From: Chinchilla lanigera
Lineage: Eukaryota > Chordata > Mammalia > Rodentia > Chinchillidae
Direction: 5' to 3'
Assembly: GCF_000276665.1 (NCBI RefSeq)
Contig: NW_004955433.1
Location: forward strand, 20,515,547 to 20,579,546
DNA: 64,000 bases
Positions within the stretch are counted from its first letter, which is position 1. Each line of letters begins with the position of its first letter. The notes under the pieces are model-generated. The model did not search any database. It saw only the letters and a program-made list of their open reading frames with translations, and was not told where the DNA came from. A program made the translations under genes and the position numbers. Shown here in pieces: positions 46,276-59,919 of the stretch.

Positions 46276-49200
46276 AAATACGGAAATGAATTTTCATTGC
46301 ATTCCTGATTTGATTTCCTAGGATGAAAAGTTGACCTTGGATCACAAAAGTTGGTTTACATTAACTTGTGGTGAACTAAGCCATGATTTTATTGATGGCC
46401 ATTAAGAAGACTTTGATAGTATCTGTAATCTTTCTTCTTTAGCAGCTTGGGAAATCTTTGTCACAAACACTTCAAAGAAGTCAGTTTATCTCCTCTCATA
46501 CCAATTGTCTATATATCTATCTGAAAGAAAATAGTATCCAATTTAACAAAAAAGGAGTAAAAAAAAACTGTGTATTGTATCTCTATGGAATTATGCCTCT
46601 CAAATAGTCACTGAAGAGTGTAAAGGTGAGAAATGTATTCTTAAATTGTGCCTTAGTTCAGCATTCATTGATTGTGCATTCAGATTTCATTAATTTGTTA
46701 TGTATTGTAATTCAAGTTCTGGACAACTGAAATACTCCAGACTAATAATATCAGAAAAAAATTGGCTTAATAATGAAGTAAAAACCTAAACAAGGCTGAG
46801 GTTGTAAAAAATCTTGTTTCAGAAAATTAAATTATGCTTCAAACAAATTTAGCAACCCTTATATTCTTCACAGGTATCATATATTCCTGTACCCAATATC
46901 TTTCCCAAATTATTCATCATTGGCAAATAAAGTGTACTCTTCTCAGGAGTACACAGATACTACTTTCTCAAGGACTTTCTTTACTCAAAGAGCCCAAGCC
47001 AATAGTTTTCCCTTCAGTAATCCTTCCTTCTTTATGAATGGTAAAAGGGATTAGGCTATAATTCCAATTTCTAAATCAATGTATGTTCTTCTTTATTATG
47101 AACCAGAAGAAAACTGAAAAACTTAAACAAATAGTTGGAGCCTGGAACTGATTTTGATACTATCTTTCTCAAGTATCTGTTTTTCAAGTAATGACTTAGA
47201 GTGCTGACACACATTTTTAAAACCATTTTAATTATCAACAATATACAATTATGTATAGAAAAGATTTAAATTTGAATCTAGATTTGATTTCAAATGTTCA
47301 TTTAAATTTTGCTATCTTCTAGTATGTAGTCTAGAATAATATGCAGTTAAATTCTCTATCTATCTATGTAAGTTATGTAGGTCCCACTACATGTTAGGAC
47401 CTAGACAAAAGCAAACTAAATGTTGAAACATATTATGGCTGCATAAAACTATATTTTCTTGATTTCATGTGCTCAGGAAACCAGTCTCACTCTTTTCATA
47501 TCAATATTAAACTTATTTTTCACTGTATGTTATTAGCAATTTATTGTAGCTACTGTTTTTGTAGAAATGAAGCAACATGACTGCACCAAACGAAACCTTT
47601 ATTTAAATATTTTGAGATACTCAATAATTCAGGCATTTTATTACTTTCACACATCTAGCTCTTAAGATACAATTATTCCAAATTAGTGAAGGTGGTGTTA
47701 CAAGTACCTGTGACCAGCAGGTAGAGAGTCATTCACGATCACATTGAGAACCCACAGAATCTCCTCAGAGCTACCTTAAGCACCAGGAAAACCTGCCAGC
47801 TCACTCTTTAACACTCGTTTAAATCATATGCTTATCCATGAAGTGCACAAAGACTGTCAAAGAATGCACAGCTGAGACAGAGATAGCACAGAAATCGTAA
47901 ATTTCTGGGATCCTTTTTTCAATGCTCAAATTCATAAAACTGATTAGGGCTGAGGAAAGCCACTGATAAGGTTTACTCTGGTTGCAAAGCGGAATGACAG
48001 TGTCAGACAATTAAGGACACCTCCAGGGTCCCTGGCAAGCCTGTGACTGAGCCAAAATAGCTAACACAGTGGATGCTAGTACTTGTAGCACAGGTAAAAG
48101 CTTCATGAGTATTCTCTGGAATCCAAAAAAGGTCTATTCAAGGTTGACTAGTCTGCCCTCCACACTGCCAGATGCACACACTTGCCAGCATTCACTTTTA
48201 TAGCTTCTATTTTTATCTCTCTTTCTCTTCATCTCTTTCAGAATCTGTTGAAAGCCAAGTTAGATGAATGGAAGTGCAAGCTTGAATGGTGCAGAATTCC
48301 TGTAAACAAATTAGGGCAATGCTATCAAGATAAGCCTTAATTAAGGTTCTTTGGAAAAGAAAGTAAATCCATAGCTGGGAGAGCTAAATTTATCACCTAG
48401 GTTTTCAAGAGAACTGAAGAAGAAAATCCATTGAAACGTACAGAGTGCAGGGTCTACACAGAGAAGAATGGTCAATAATTGCTCAGTAGGGAAGCAAATG
48501 GACGATGTCATAGTATTGATGAGGTTAATCATAGATGTGTTTTGTTTTGCTCTGATGATATCCCTTGGGTCTTATGATTTAAGTAACTTATTCCCCTCAA
48601 TTCAGTCGTTTCAGTTGAAATTGTAAATTCAGCTGTTTTTACTGGTGGTACTTCTTTGCAAATATTTTTTCTATGTTTTCAAATTATTATGTTACAAAAT
48701 GTACCATGAACAAAATTTCTGTTCTATTTAACCAGCCAAGGAGAAACAACCAAAGCTATGCTCTATTTTTAAACCTAAATTGCTAGGACAAATTTGTTTA
48801 TTGAACAATAATAAATCCTCTCTATCGGTCAACAAAAATTAGTTCCTATTTATGGCGCTAGATGAAAATATCATTAAGAAGTCATCACTTCTCTGATGTA
48901 GGTTGGTTTGCTAGAAATTTCAGTTTCATGTGACATACAATAATGAGTTAAGTCTACAGATATTACTTTCTACTACAAACAAGGCTGGCTCTGGGAAAAG
49001 TTGATTCATTCAAGGTTGAAGGGCATAGCTACAGATGCTAGATTAATCATCCAGTGTGACTACTTCAGCTCAAACTATTGCAGTTTTGGTTTCAGGCATC
49101 AGGATAGAAGGAGAGAAAAATCAATGAATAATGATGAAAAGAGGTAAAGTATTTTTCTGTGTAACATGACACTCTCCTTGCATCTTAAGGAGAATTACTA

Positions 49201-50019
49201 AGACAAAACTAGCCTGGATATATAGTCTTTGCTCCTAAATAGCATGTGACCAGCTCCAAACCTGTTGCTATTGTCATTTTGGAACAACACCGATATAAAA
49301 AGAGTCAAATAAATATTTGGACCACAGTTAGTCTAGTATATAAATTCTACATCATGGGCTTGCTATTCCAACAATATTGTGCCATAGAAAGTATACCTAT
49401 AAGTCTGGATTTCCCTTGTATGTGAGAAGACACATACAACAAAGTAGCAATCCATGTGAAATTTTAGGTAAATGCCTTTCTCTCAGCCATGTTCATCCTG
49501 AGGGAACAAGTATTAAGTGGAAGAAGAATTCATTTCATGTGAAAGGCCATGGTCAATTGGTCAATTGGTGTTGTGTGTGTATTTTTTTATTTGTTTGTAA
49601 AACAAAATCAAATGTGTTCTCTTTTTATGCCAAGAGCTATGCCTAATTCAGTTTAAATGCACAGGAGGGCAGTGAGATTTAAAATTATGCATTAATTGGT
49701 AATTCACTGACCAAGCCTTTCCACTGTCAGAAAGACATAAAACAAAGCTCTCTATCTTAGTAGCTAAGACACGTACATATACACATAATATACACATACA
49801 TGTTCATATACATATTTGAGTCTCTTCATGTCATAGTTTCTTATTTGCCAAGAATAAAACTAAATATTAGCCAGAGAGTTCAGTTTCTGTGTGTTTGAAA
49901 TAACATATTATTTTAAAGTGTTTATCTAAGCTTTAGTGAGTCAAAGAAACCATTGCATGCTTACAACTTCTGCATAATAGACCTTTTGTAGTAGCAGGAC
50001 AAAACTATAAACTAGTGCT
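46276..50019. other. Long repeat-poor stretch
   Basis: About 3.7 kb with no SINE, LTR or LINE recognised. Short frames only. 'tctatctatctatg' near 47355-47370 is a minor simple repeat. Confidence 0.4.
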
Positions 50020-50178
50020 CCAAATCACAGGGCTCTAGATTTGTGTCTGCCTTTAACTTCTTCAGTCTTTTAGGCAAGTTACATAAGCTCCCTGGGCCTC
50101 TTTCCCCATCTGTAACACTGAGGGAGTCAATTAGTCTCTTTAAGGTGCTTTCAGCCTTTACAGTTTAGGGATAGAAGG
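50020..50178 (+). repeat. MIR-family SINE (MIR3-like)
   Basis: 'ggcaagttacataagctccc', 'tgggcctctttccccatctg' and 'taacactgagggagtcaat' follow MIR/MIR3 in order, ending in 'aaggtgctttcagccttta'. Confidence 0.75.
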
Positions 50179-51195
50179 ATTTTATTGTCACTTTTGATCA
50201 AGTTTAAATTTCCTCAAGAATCAATCTATTCACCTTTGGAATTTTGTTTCATTTTATAAGTCTTAAATTTATATCTCTATCAATACTTCTAGATTTTTTT
50301 TTAGTTTTATGCTTCGAGTCAGCAAAGGCTCTATATTTAGCAACTCCCCAAAGGAATTGGAAGAGAGTCTCATCCTTGGCTCATTACCTCTGAGAGCTGG
50401 CTCACTGATGCCTGCTGTTTCTGAACTCCGTGCCCAGCTCCTGCCATAATTGTCACTAAGGTCAGTACAGGTTCGTCACCTCTGTCAAATGGGGGACTTA
50501 AAATGAGTTTTCTCATGTTGAAAGCTGCCTTGAGTTTGGGTCCCTAGAGCCTGAGGTTATTCAACACTGTTTAGATAAGGAAATGCCACACTAAACAGCT
50601 ATGAAGAAATGTATAAACAGGGACTTGGCAGTTCCACCTTCATTTTTATACCTTTGAAATTAAAATAATTAGCAAAAGGAAATCATGATGGGTTCCGAAT
50701 TTACGCTATCCGTTGTTATATTTGTCAAGCCAAGCAGACACTCATGTTCCTAAATACTCAATTTGTATGGGCTGCACTCTGCAGGCCAGGTTTTCCAATT
50801 TGAAGCTCAATCAGGCAGCAGAGGTAGAGTAATAGTGGATTAGAAGCATGTGTAGATTAATAGATTTAAGAGTTTATTCAACAGTGAAGATAGAGAAGAA
50901 TTTGCTTTCCATTTCTTAGATATCAGACTATAGCTGCATAGCAATGCCATACACACTTGAGCCCCACATAAGCACTAACTAGACAACAACACATGGCTAT
51001 GATCTTAGTAATCATGAAGAGCATCTTCTGCTCCAACTATAATCTCCTATGTCTGAACCACAGACTATTTCTCCTTTTGACTTCCAGATTTGAATAGGGG
51101 ACTCTTTATTGTATTTCAACTGGGTTTGATTTTTCTCAAAAGATGTTGCTGTTTTGCTAGTGATGGAGAAATTCAAGAGAAAACTTTGATCATTC
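50179..51195. other. Repeat-poor single-copy block
   Basis: No element recognised. 50290-50910 has balanced composition and little low-complexity DNA, unlike its surroundings, and could be a conserved non-coding element. The sequence alone does not show this. Confidence 0.35.
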
Positions 51196-51677
51196 CCACC
51201 AGTTATGGTGATACATTGTGTCAACTTGAGGAGTCTAGAAGCTTAACAAATAACTCAGCAGTTCTACATCCTGGGGTGAAAAGGACATGCCCTTCCTGCT
51301 CTAAGATATTGTTCCTTGTGTCAACTTGAGAAGTTTAGAGTGGTAATTATGTGACTCAGCAGGGAGCCACGGCCCTTTGTATGCATCTTGAGCCTGTGCA
51401 AGGGGAGGGCACAGAGATAGTGCAGACATAGGTGGATAGTCAATATACAATATAAGGAGGAAAAAGACCTTTGCTTCCCCCCACTTTTGTTCCTACTGCT
51501 TTTGCTGTCTTGTGCCACCTTGAAGTGCTGCCCCTGTGCCCCGCCACCCTGCCTTGAAGCCAGCTGATTATAGACTGAAACCTCCACAAACTGTAAGCTA
51601 AATAAACCTTTCTTTCCTTATTTTGGATGTTGGGTATTTTGTCTCAGCAAAGGAAGGAAAGTAACCAAAACACCACC
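51196..51677 (+). mobile_element. MT/ORR1-like MaLR solo LTR with internal duplication
   Basis: The LTR is 51201-51672, flanked by 'ccacc' on both sides (51196-51200 and 51673-51677). The 5' end is 'agttatggtg' where the family starts 'tgttatggt', a point change. It contains 'actgaaacctccacaaactg' and 'gctaaataaacctttc', and ends 'agtaaccaaaaca'. 'tgtgtcaacttgag' occurs twice, exactly 100 bp apart (51217 and 51317), marking an internal tandem duplication. Confidence 0.83.
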
Positions 51678-51854
51678 TGTATCAGTAATAAGGACCAGGC
51701 CTTATGTTTAGAAATTCAAATGTTTTTTGATTAATTTTCTAGACAAAAATGCAAATTCATGAAAGTTTTGAGTTAAATTTTTGCTGCCTTTTGTAGTAAA
51801 CACAAAAATATATATTTTCTACAATGTGTGTGATTAAAATCGAGACAGATATAT
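51678..51854. other. Short unannotated spacer
   Basis: Nothing recognised. Confidence 0.4.
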
Positions 51855-52022
51855 GACAGATATTGTTTTCTTTAATCTTCACATGAAATAAATTGTAAAT
51901 CTGCTTTATGGGTGATGAAATTAAGATACTGAGAGATCATAAATTTAAGGTTAGTCAGTTCAAAGAAGTATAACTGTAATCCATTTCACATGTGATTTAA
52001 AACCTGGGGTCTTTGCAGCATC
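51855..52022 (-). repeat. MIR SINE fragment, antisense
   Basis: 'tttaatcttcacatgaaata', 'gctttatgggtgatgaaatt', 'aagatactgagagatcataa' and 'ttaaaacctggggtctttgc' match antisense MIR in order with many substitutions. Confidence 0.6.
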
Positions 52023-55000
52023 CTAATAACGGTGATTTTATCATGTTACACATTTCTGTCTGATATTTGCTAGCCACTCCTTCCACCTGCTCTGCTGCAT
52101 GCTCCTCATGTCTGTCTGCTATTGTTGACCTTTCTCTGGATTCACTTCACTTCTGCCTGACCTTCACACAGTGGGGATGCTGGATCTGATCCTGTCTGTG
52201 CCCTTAGAGTATGGCATATTGGCTTTTCCTAAAGACATAATCCCTGCTTCATCTGCAGTCTATGGGATCTCACAGAAGAACTGCCGGTAAGTCAGGACTT
52301 CTCATGGCCAAAGCAGAATCTAGCTTTCACAAGTTAGGCTTGTGTTGAGATCCTAAACATATGAACGATGGAACAAATTTACATGCTTACCCATACACAT
52401 TTCTTCTTTATTCATTATTTATCTTTTAAAAGATTTTAAGGTTGTCAACTTTCTGATGTTATTTTTTTAGTTATTGGCTGTGGAAAGGCAAGAAATTTTG
52501 TAGACTCTGACATAGCAGAATATCATCAACTGGAAATATCATTTTGGGGAAGAGAGTTTATACATTTCACTCCTTTTTATCTGTGTTGAACCGCAAAGAG
52601 TGGAAAATTGAATCACTCACTACTATCCGGCCAACAAATGTGCCCATGCTAGCAATGCTTTATGAAACTTGAGCAAGTCTAACCCATGATTAAATACAAA
52701 TTTTAACCTTCTTGCTTCACAAAGAAAATGAGATTTGAACCGCTGATTTTTTTTTTCTGAAATACTGATCCCAGCGAAGAGTCTCATCTTGCTATCCAGT
52801 TTTCCTTTCTTCCATTTCCATTTGCATCCATTAGCATAATGCTGAAAATGGAATCAACCTAATGTTCTTTTCAGAATGCAGCAGTGAGAAAAGTGGAGTA
52901 TCGGGTCTTCTTTTCAACTGCCTGTTACATTAGGATACAGTCAGTGGGCCACGTTAAAACATTATTCATTGATTCCCTATTTCTAACTGTACATATTACA
53001 TAAAGAGCAAAACATTCTGAAATATGTATTATCATTATGTATCAATGTAAATTTCTATGTCATTTAAAATTATGTACAAAACATCTAGTGAGGATCTTCT
53101 CTCCTTTCATCGTCCGCCTCTTGGTATGTCCCATCTAATGTTCTGTGTAGACAGATTAGCTTGCAACACTTGCATTGAGATTGATATTCTAATATAGCCT
53201 TAAACCAAATTTCTTTATATTGTTAAGACTCATTTAAATGAGAACAAGCATTTTAGAAAATAATGGTTAAATAGTTATCATAAAGTAGAACACATCCACC
53301 CTCTGGAGCTAAATAGCTCCTCTTTGATCTTAGAAATGCTTCCTAGGAATAAATACACTTGCTTTACTGCAAAATTCCAAAATCATACAGATAGATGTCT
53401 TCAGAAATTTAAAGAAAAGACTTACTTTTCTTTGAGGGTTGTAATATCTACATGCTTAATGAGTTTCTATGGATCATAATAGTGTGGCAGAGTTTAGATT
53501 ATGCCGTATCAGCTTTGGCAATGTATATTTCGAGTCCAATCTTCCTACTCAAATTAAATCTCTTAAAAGGAACATGTGCAGTGATTAGAGTGCCGGTGGA
53601 GATATCAGTTAGTTTATGTGAAACGACCCCATAAACATTCTTAATCTTAAAAAAAGGTGACCATGCATTTAGACAAGCAACCACCTGAGATCAGTGGCTT
53701 CTTGGCTATCTTAGTCATGTACTATATACATTTATTTATTGAAGATTCCTTTAGGGCTTCAGATTTTTAACATACAGTCAAATAGAACTGACTGCGTCTG
53801 CAACAAAAGCAAGTCATAGCTAAGCTCAGAATACTTTGTTTAGCCGTGTGGTCACAAGACATGTTTTGTTTATGTGCTTGGTTTGCTTATGCAGATATAT
53901 TAAAACAGACAGATGTGCTGACTATTTGCTTCTTTCCAAAGAGCACATAAATTAAGTTTCATGAAATAGTTCTGGTAATATATCTTGGTGGCTGACACAG
54001 TCTTCTGGACTCAGACTTTCCCAGACACAGGTAGATGGGTAGTGCAGTGCCAAAGACTAGGTGCTGGGAGCCAGAAATCAACAGGGCATCTTACCTGAGT
54101 CAGGCTGGATTGGAAGGACTTGGAGAGAAGTAGATGGTTGAAAGCCCCCTGTTCATATAACAAACACATTAATGTAATAAATGCATTATACTCTAAAAGT
54201 CAGGTATTTTGCAAAAATACTGTCAAGCTAGAAACAGGACACAAAGACAATATCTTACAACCAAGTGGAGCTGGTCCCTTGATTACTATTTCTTTCTACA
54301 CAGTCATGCCTTTTCTCTACATTAGTCAGGCTCTGTTTGAGAGTAAAAGAATGTGAACAAAAACTGCCTGTCTTGACTGATATTTCATCCAGAGAGGAGT
54401 GAGGCTGGTTTACATAAGACAGTGTCTGAAACATTCATTTCCAGCAATCTGATGTTCTCTACAGGGTCCTGGGTGAACACTGACACGTTCTTGTTCTCTG
54501 ACTTCCACTTGGCTAGTTTTCTGTGGTTAATGGAGTCTTTCAGAACAGAATCGATTGTTTTTCTGCTTTCCTACTTACAATCTCTTTCCTGTTCACCATC
54601 ACCTTCTAAGACAGCAGATAACAGTCTTTGAAATTCAGCCAACTTTGCTTCCAAATACTAAATTGTGGTTATTCCTCTATGGTCAACTGCTTGAAAAGAG
54701 CCTTACAGGAGACTAAGACTAAACAATTTTATGTCTAAGATGAGCTTTATCAGAAGCAGAGCCTAGCCAAAAGATCCAAACACAATTGGTAGGTGTATTA
54801 GGGAAATGCTGCCAGAAGAAAAGAGCAAAAAGTGTGGAAGGTTACTCAGGGACAGAAAGGTGTAATTTCAGGTCAAGTCTCAGTGATCCTCAGTCCAGCT
54901 TGAAGAAAAAATTCCACCTGAATTTGTCCCATTTGGGGGCAAAGGAGCTGGGAAGTTTTATTCATCAGTCCCTGAGTGCAGGCTACTGTGGAATTAGGGG

Positions 55001-56229
55001 TGGAAGACATTAAATGCTAAGCTTCTTCTGGATCTTTCCATGAATATGTAGACTTCAGTACCCATAAAGCTAACCTCAGCAACTCACAGGCTCAAGTTAG
55101 GAATGACAAACCACAGACAGAAGGTGAGTGACAGTTCCAAAGAGATGCTAAAGTGGGTCTTCTGGAATCCACCTGGGATACTAAGTTCCATTATTATATG
55201 CATCTAATTTTTAGAAAACAAATTGATTGTTAGGAGCCCAAGGTGTACAGATATCATCTTCTTATAGTCTTTTAAACAGCTGCTGTATTGTTGCTCAAAT
55301 TTATAAGAAAGGGATCTGGAGCCTTAAACTGATAATGGCAAATTTCCCTAAATGGCACAGCTTAGATCAAACCCAGCATGTTGGATAGATTAAGAACCTG
55401 CTACCTGCCTCCTAGGAATCACACAATTCTCAATAAATGATGCTTCACATATTTTGGGCATATTATTTATTACACCATTTAGAATCCTCAGTGGCAATCG
55501 TGTGTATATGGTACAAGGAAGTCTTCGTCTTCTGATTGACTTCTAGACTAACGCTGTTACAGTTCAATGAGAAACAGCCAAAAAATTTTAAAAATGTTGA
55601 ATAAGAGTAATTGGTGCTAAGAGGACAGGTGATTCTAAATGCATGCAGTGCATATTTACTTATCTCTTTTTTTGAACTTCAGAATATTTAACATTCTGAT
55701 CATGTCATAGAACTACTGCAGAGCTTTTCTTTCTCAAAACTAAATCAGAGTATACTCTAAAATGCTTTTGTCAGTAAAATAGGTGCCTTAATTAGAGTAA
55801 ATATTAGTAAACAAACAGAGACAAAAATCTTCGCTGAAAAAAATGAGTTTGGAGAGGTAGAATAAAAGCAGGGATGCACTAATCAAGTATGCAAGTGCAT
55901 GGTTAATTTAGCAACATTATAGAAACTAATCTAAGACTTGATCAACTTAGACAGCTCAGTGTGAATATAAAGAACTGGCTCTGGGATTAGGGGAACTAGA
56001 TCAATGATCTCAGTAGGGATTTTAAGATAAAGCCTGTCTATAAACAGCATTAAATCCCTTGTGATGCACCAGGTATAGTCTCACATTTTAGGGAAGGAAC
56101 AGCCCTTGGAATGTGTCTGTCCCAGTTGATCCAGTACTCTATGTAGCCAAACCTACATTCATAAATAGAAAGTAACTTTCTCACAGAAACAGAGCAAATG
56201 TGATGACATAGAAGTTCCTGCAAAAAGTG
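52023..56229. other. Long repeat-poor stretch
   Basis: About 4.2 kb. I recognise no SINE, LINE or LTR with confidence. 54790-55010 has the composition of an old LTR but no diagnostic end. Open frames are at most about 78 codons. A poly-T run lies at 52747-52756. Confidence 0.35.
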
Positions 56230-56600
56230 ATCTTTCCAAGATCTATTCCTGTTATGCGGCTGCAGCCTTTACTATCATTCATCAGAATTTCTAAAACATT
56301 CGATCAATATTAGATTCATGCTTTTCCAATCCAGTCTCCACGATTTGCCAAGCAGTGAAGCTGGACCTTTATTTTACATGCTTGGATGGCTTATTCTGTG
56401 TTTATACCTTCTGGTGACTTCTCTGCCTCTTTTCCCCCCTGATTCACCCATATACAACTAAATCAGAAATAACAACTTACTTAATATCAAATTTGCAACA
56501 TTCCTTCATATTTCCATGTCTCTTTGCTGGTTGTTCTTGCTAGGAAAGGTTTCTTTACCTTTCCTGGGCTTTATCTGGCTTAGTCTAAGAAGCAAAGACA
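56230..56600 (+). mobile_element. Probable L2 LINE fragment
   Basis: 'ttccaatccagtctccacga' matches the L2 'ccaatccattctccacac' block, 'gtgaagctggacctttattt' lies downstream, and 'catatttccatgtctctttg' corresponds to 'ttgcacatgctgttccctc'. It is an old copy interrupted downstream by a B1. Confidence 0.5.
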
Positions 56601-56601
56601 T

Positions 56602-56776
56602 GCCAGCATGGTGACGTATACCTGAAATCCCAGCACTCAGGAGGTTGAGGCAGGAAGATAGTTGCAAGTTCGAGACCAACCTGGGCTACAAAGTGAGCTC
56701 AAGGCCAGCTTGAACTGCATAGTGAGAAGCTGTCTCAAAAAGACAGAAACAAAAAATAAAAATAAAAATAAAGAGT
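56602..56776 (+). mobile_element. B1-type SINE
   Basis: 'gccagcatggtgacgtatac', 'tgaaatcccagcactcagga' and the modules 'gaccaacctgggctacaaag' / 'ggccagcttgaactgcatag' are followed by 'gctgtctcaaaaag' and an (AAAAAT)n tail. No clear target duplication. Confidence 0.9.
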
Positions 56777-58974
56777 AACTGCAGCTTCAGAATACAAGCT
56801 CAGTTTTTCCAAAATAAAAAAGAAAAAAAGAAAAGAAACACAGACATGTTTCCCTGTTGTCCTCCAAGCTCTTCTCTGTATATTCCTGCCAGAGTGTGCT
56901 GTCACTGGCTATTGTGATGTGCTGTTGATGTCTCTATTTCCCTCACCAGAGCATGCATATTTACAGAATAGAATTCTCATTGCACTCATCATTAGAACAA
57001 AGTATCTGTCATAGATGCAAATATGAGAATGATAATGTATGTACTGTCAACAAACTGTTGCTCTCTGGATCATCCAGAAGAGTAATGTGGAAATGACTAT
57101 AAAAAGTAGAGGTTGTGCATATTGAATATGAGTAATAATCTTCTGTCCCCCCAATTCACATATTGTAGAGACTCTTCATTGTCTTTTGCAGGCCAGTGAG
57201 TGAGCATTGAAATTTGGAATCTCATTGTGATGGCCTGTGCCTCTACAAATATCCCATTGCTAGGCTAAAAGCTATAGAAAAGAAAAAAACTGCCCAAAAT
57301 ACTTATGACTGTAGGGGACAAACATCCAGTTCATTAAAATGGTTCATCTGAATGGAAAGTCTAGAGTTAGCACACAGAAAGGGGTAACAGTATTTTGCAC
57401 TTCAAATGGTATTTTTAGTATCTGCTCTGCCTTCTCAAATCTTGCTTTATCTTCTCACGTAGGTGAGATTTCCCACATGAAAAGAGAACCATGAACAAGC
57501 CTATGTTCCATTGCTCTCATTTTAGGAACTCTAATAGGAAAACTCAGTTTTCTTGTTACCTGTACAGTAATTTTTTCTTGGGAAAATCTTATTAGTATCC
57601 CTTGGGCCATTTTAAATTCTAAGCTTATTTCACAGCATGTAAGACATAACTAATCCATCATTAAATGCTTTCTTCATGGTTAATTTCTCTTCTATTATGT
57701 TTCTGGCATCATCGTACTTCCTTTAGAATGCCTTACAAATAATATCAATCTGCCAACCCAGGGTAATCCAAACTGTACATGGTATTGATGAAAATTCCAA
57801 TGCATGGGGAAGAAATCAAATGTACCAGAAGGAAAGAATGAAATATAACAATGACAAAAACAGAGCCTGAGTTCTAGTACAGATTTTCTGCTTCGTCGTT
57901 GTAAGGCAAAGACTTAAAGCAGCTCTAAACCCAAACAGATGTTCGGAGCAAAAGAGCATATGTGACCTTCAGACACTGGTTTCTTTGGCCATCAGAGAAA
58001 TGGCCAGCTGTCTTAACTATCATGGATCCTGATCTCTGTGCTGGTGAGAGACAAATCAAGCAAAATGCAAGGTATGCTCTGTGTATAAATCATGTAGGAA
58101 ATAAAAATGTCCCACCAAAATTAGCCTTGGAGGAAAGTAGGCCCACCTTTTCATTTTGCTTTTTAAAATAATGAATTACTCTGAATGGACAGATTCTTCT
58201 GATGAACCTGTTATGTGATTTAATTGTATGATGATAGTTAGTATGCGTGCAGAAAAAAGTAACCTTGATAGATCCAACTTAATATTGCAAGATACTAATG
58301 TTTTCTAACTTTTCTTTGGCCCTGGGCAGGTAGTTATTGTGGCATCTGAAAACCTATCATGTAAAGCTGATATTTTTTCAATCCAATTCTGGAAATAGAC
58401 AAATATTGTAAGTTACTAAGTATTAGATTGAAAAAATGACTCAGCCAGGGTTACATAAGTTGTACCAGAGCCAAGAACAGAAATTTGGTCCATATAATTC
58501 TTACATATGCCCTCTCTAACAAGCAGTTGACACTGAATCTCCATTTTTTACATCTCCATACTATTCTAGATTTGCTTATAATGCATGTCATTATAGAGCA
58601 TTTCCTGTGCTATTGTATATACATTCAAAGCACCTTCATTTGTGATTCAAAACAACTTAAAAATAGAAAATATATACATGTACATACCTCTTACTTACGA
58701 TCAATAAGACATTCTTAATTGAAGTTATTTTGAAAAATTAAAGTTTTTGTTCTATAAAGTATAAAAATATGTCAATGCAAAATTGTAAAATCTACATATG
58801 TAGTAGATATATACTACAGTATTTTCTGTTTTATATATTATTTAAGTGTAGTATTATGTGCCCATTGTTAGACTCTTGTAAATTTTAACGTGCCTCTTCA
58901 TGAACATATATTAATATTCTATGATGTAACAAAATATATGTTAAATGATTAATTTTTTTAAAAAATGCAAAATA
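56777..58974. other. Repeat-poor stretch
   Basis: About 2.2 kb with no recognised element. AT-rich from 58260 on, including low-complexity DNA at 58640-58980. Confidence 0.4.
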
Positions 58975-59480
58975 ATATGTTGCCATTAATCCCCTTCAAA
59001 ATACTCACCATTGCTTTGACTACACTTATGCCATCATTCTGGCCATTTTTTGAAGCAGTTCTAGCAGACAATCTTTGTGAGTGTTTTTACAAGCTGTGAT
59101 TGAAAATACGAATGTTCAGTAAAGGGCACTGCTGAGTGTTACCATTTATGGAAAACTACCTTGTAAAGAAAATACTGTGTGTCCTCATCCACCTTATACA
59201 CCAAATCTGGCACTCTAGGACTTCTGGTTTTTCCTAAAATCAAAGTAGAAGTGAAAGGTAAACATTTTGAATTGATTCAAGACCACACTGAGGTAGCCAG
59301 GACACTGGAACCAAAGACACTCATAAAAAAGGACTTTCCAGGTCTGCTCAGAAAGTGGCAAAAATGATGGGATAAGTGTGTTTGAACTGAAGCAGAATAT
59401 CTAGAGAGGGACCAGTGCAATATGTCTTTTAGTGTAATATTTTTGAAAGTTAACAGTCACATTTTTTGTCATGCCTGAAA
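58975..59480 (+). mobile_element. Mariner transposase remnants in inverted arrangement
   Basis: Right arm (59180-59480, +): 'ggacttctggtttttcctaa' (consensus Asp-Phe-Trp-Leu-Phe-Pro, holding the third catalytic Asp of DD34D), 'aaacattttgaattgattca', 'gaaagtggcaaaaatgatgg' and 'gataagtgtgtttgaa'. A frameshift puts that Asp codon out of the frame that reads FPKIK...KWQK. Left arm (58975-59110): the same C-terminal region in reverse, e.g. 'tatgccatcattctggccat'. A spacer of roughly 100 bp separates them. Neither arm is coding. Confidence 0.78.
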
Positions 59481-59919
59481 CATTGTTTGCAAATGAAGCA
59501 ACAGAAAGTTCATAGACAGGAAAGTCATATAGCTCCACTCACCTAATAAACCTACAAAAATCTCAGATTTTCTTCTCTAGGGAGCAATAGAGCCTGAACA
59601 GAGAAGAGTGATACATATGTGAAACAAAATAAAGAACATAGAGGTTTCTGTCTCTTCATTGTTCCACAGTATATATAGCTCCCTTTAGATCTGACCATAG
59701 ATTTTAAAGGTCATTATAAAAATTGAAAACTAGAGGCAGAATGTGTAGTTGATATAGAGATTGGGTGTTATGTTTCCAAAACTTGTGAGCAAGAACTCAA
59801 CAAAAGTACAGTCACTATATAAAGAAATTTTCTAATGTCCACACATAACAAACAGTAAATGGACACTATCTATATCTATCTATATATGGACACTGTAAAT
59901 GGACACTATCTATATATTC
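59481..59919. other. Unannotated sequence with a short local duplication
   Basis: 'gtaaatggacactatctata' occurs twice (about 59856 and 59896) with a TCTA run between. Nothing else recognised. Confidence 0.5.

Noticed and set aside
54790..55010. Possible old LTR
   Set aside because: Composition is suggestive, but no terminal motif or diagnostic block could be matched.
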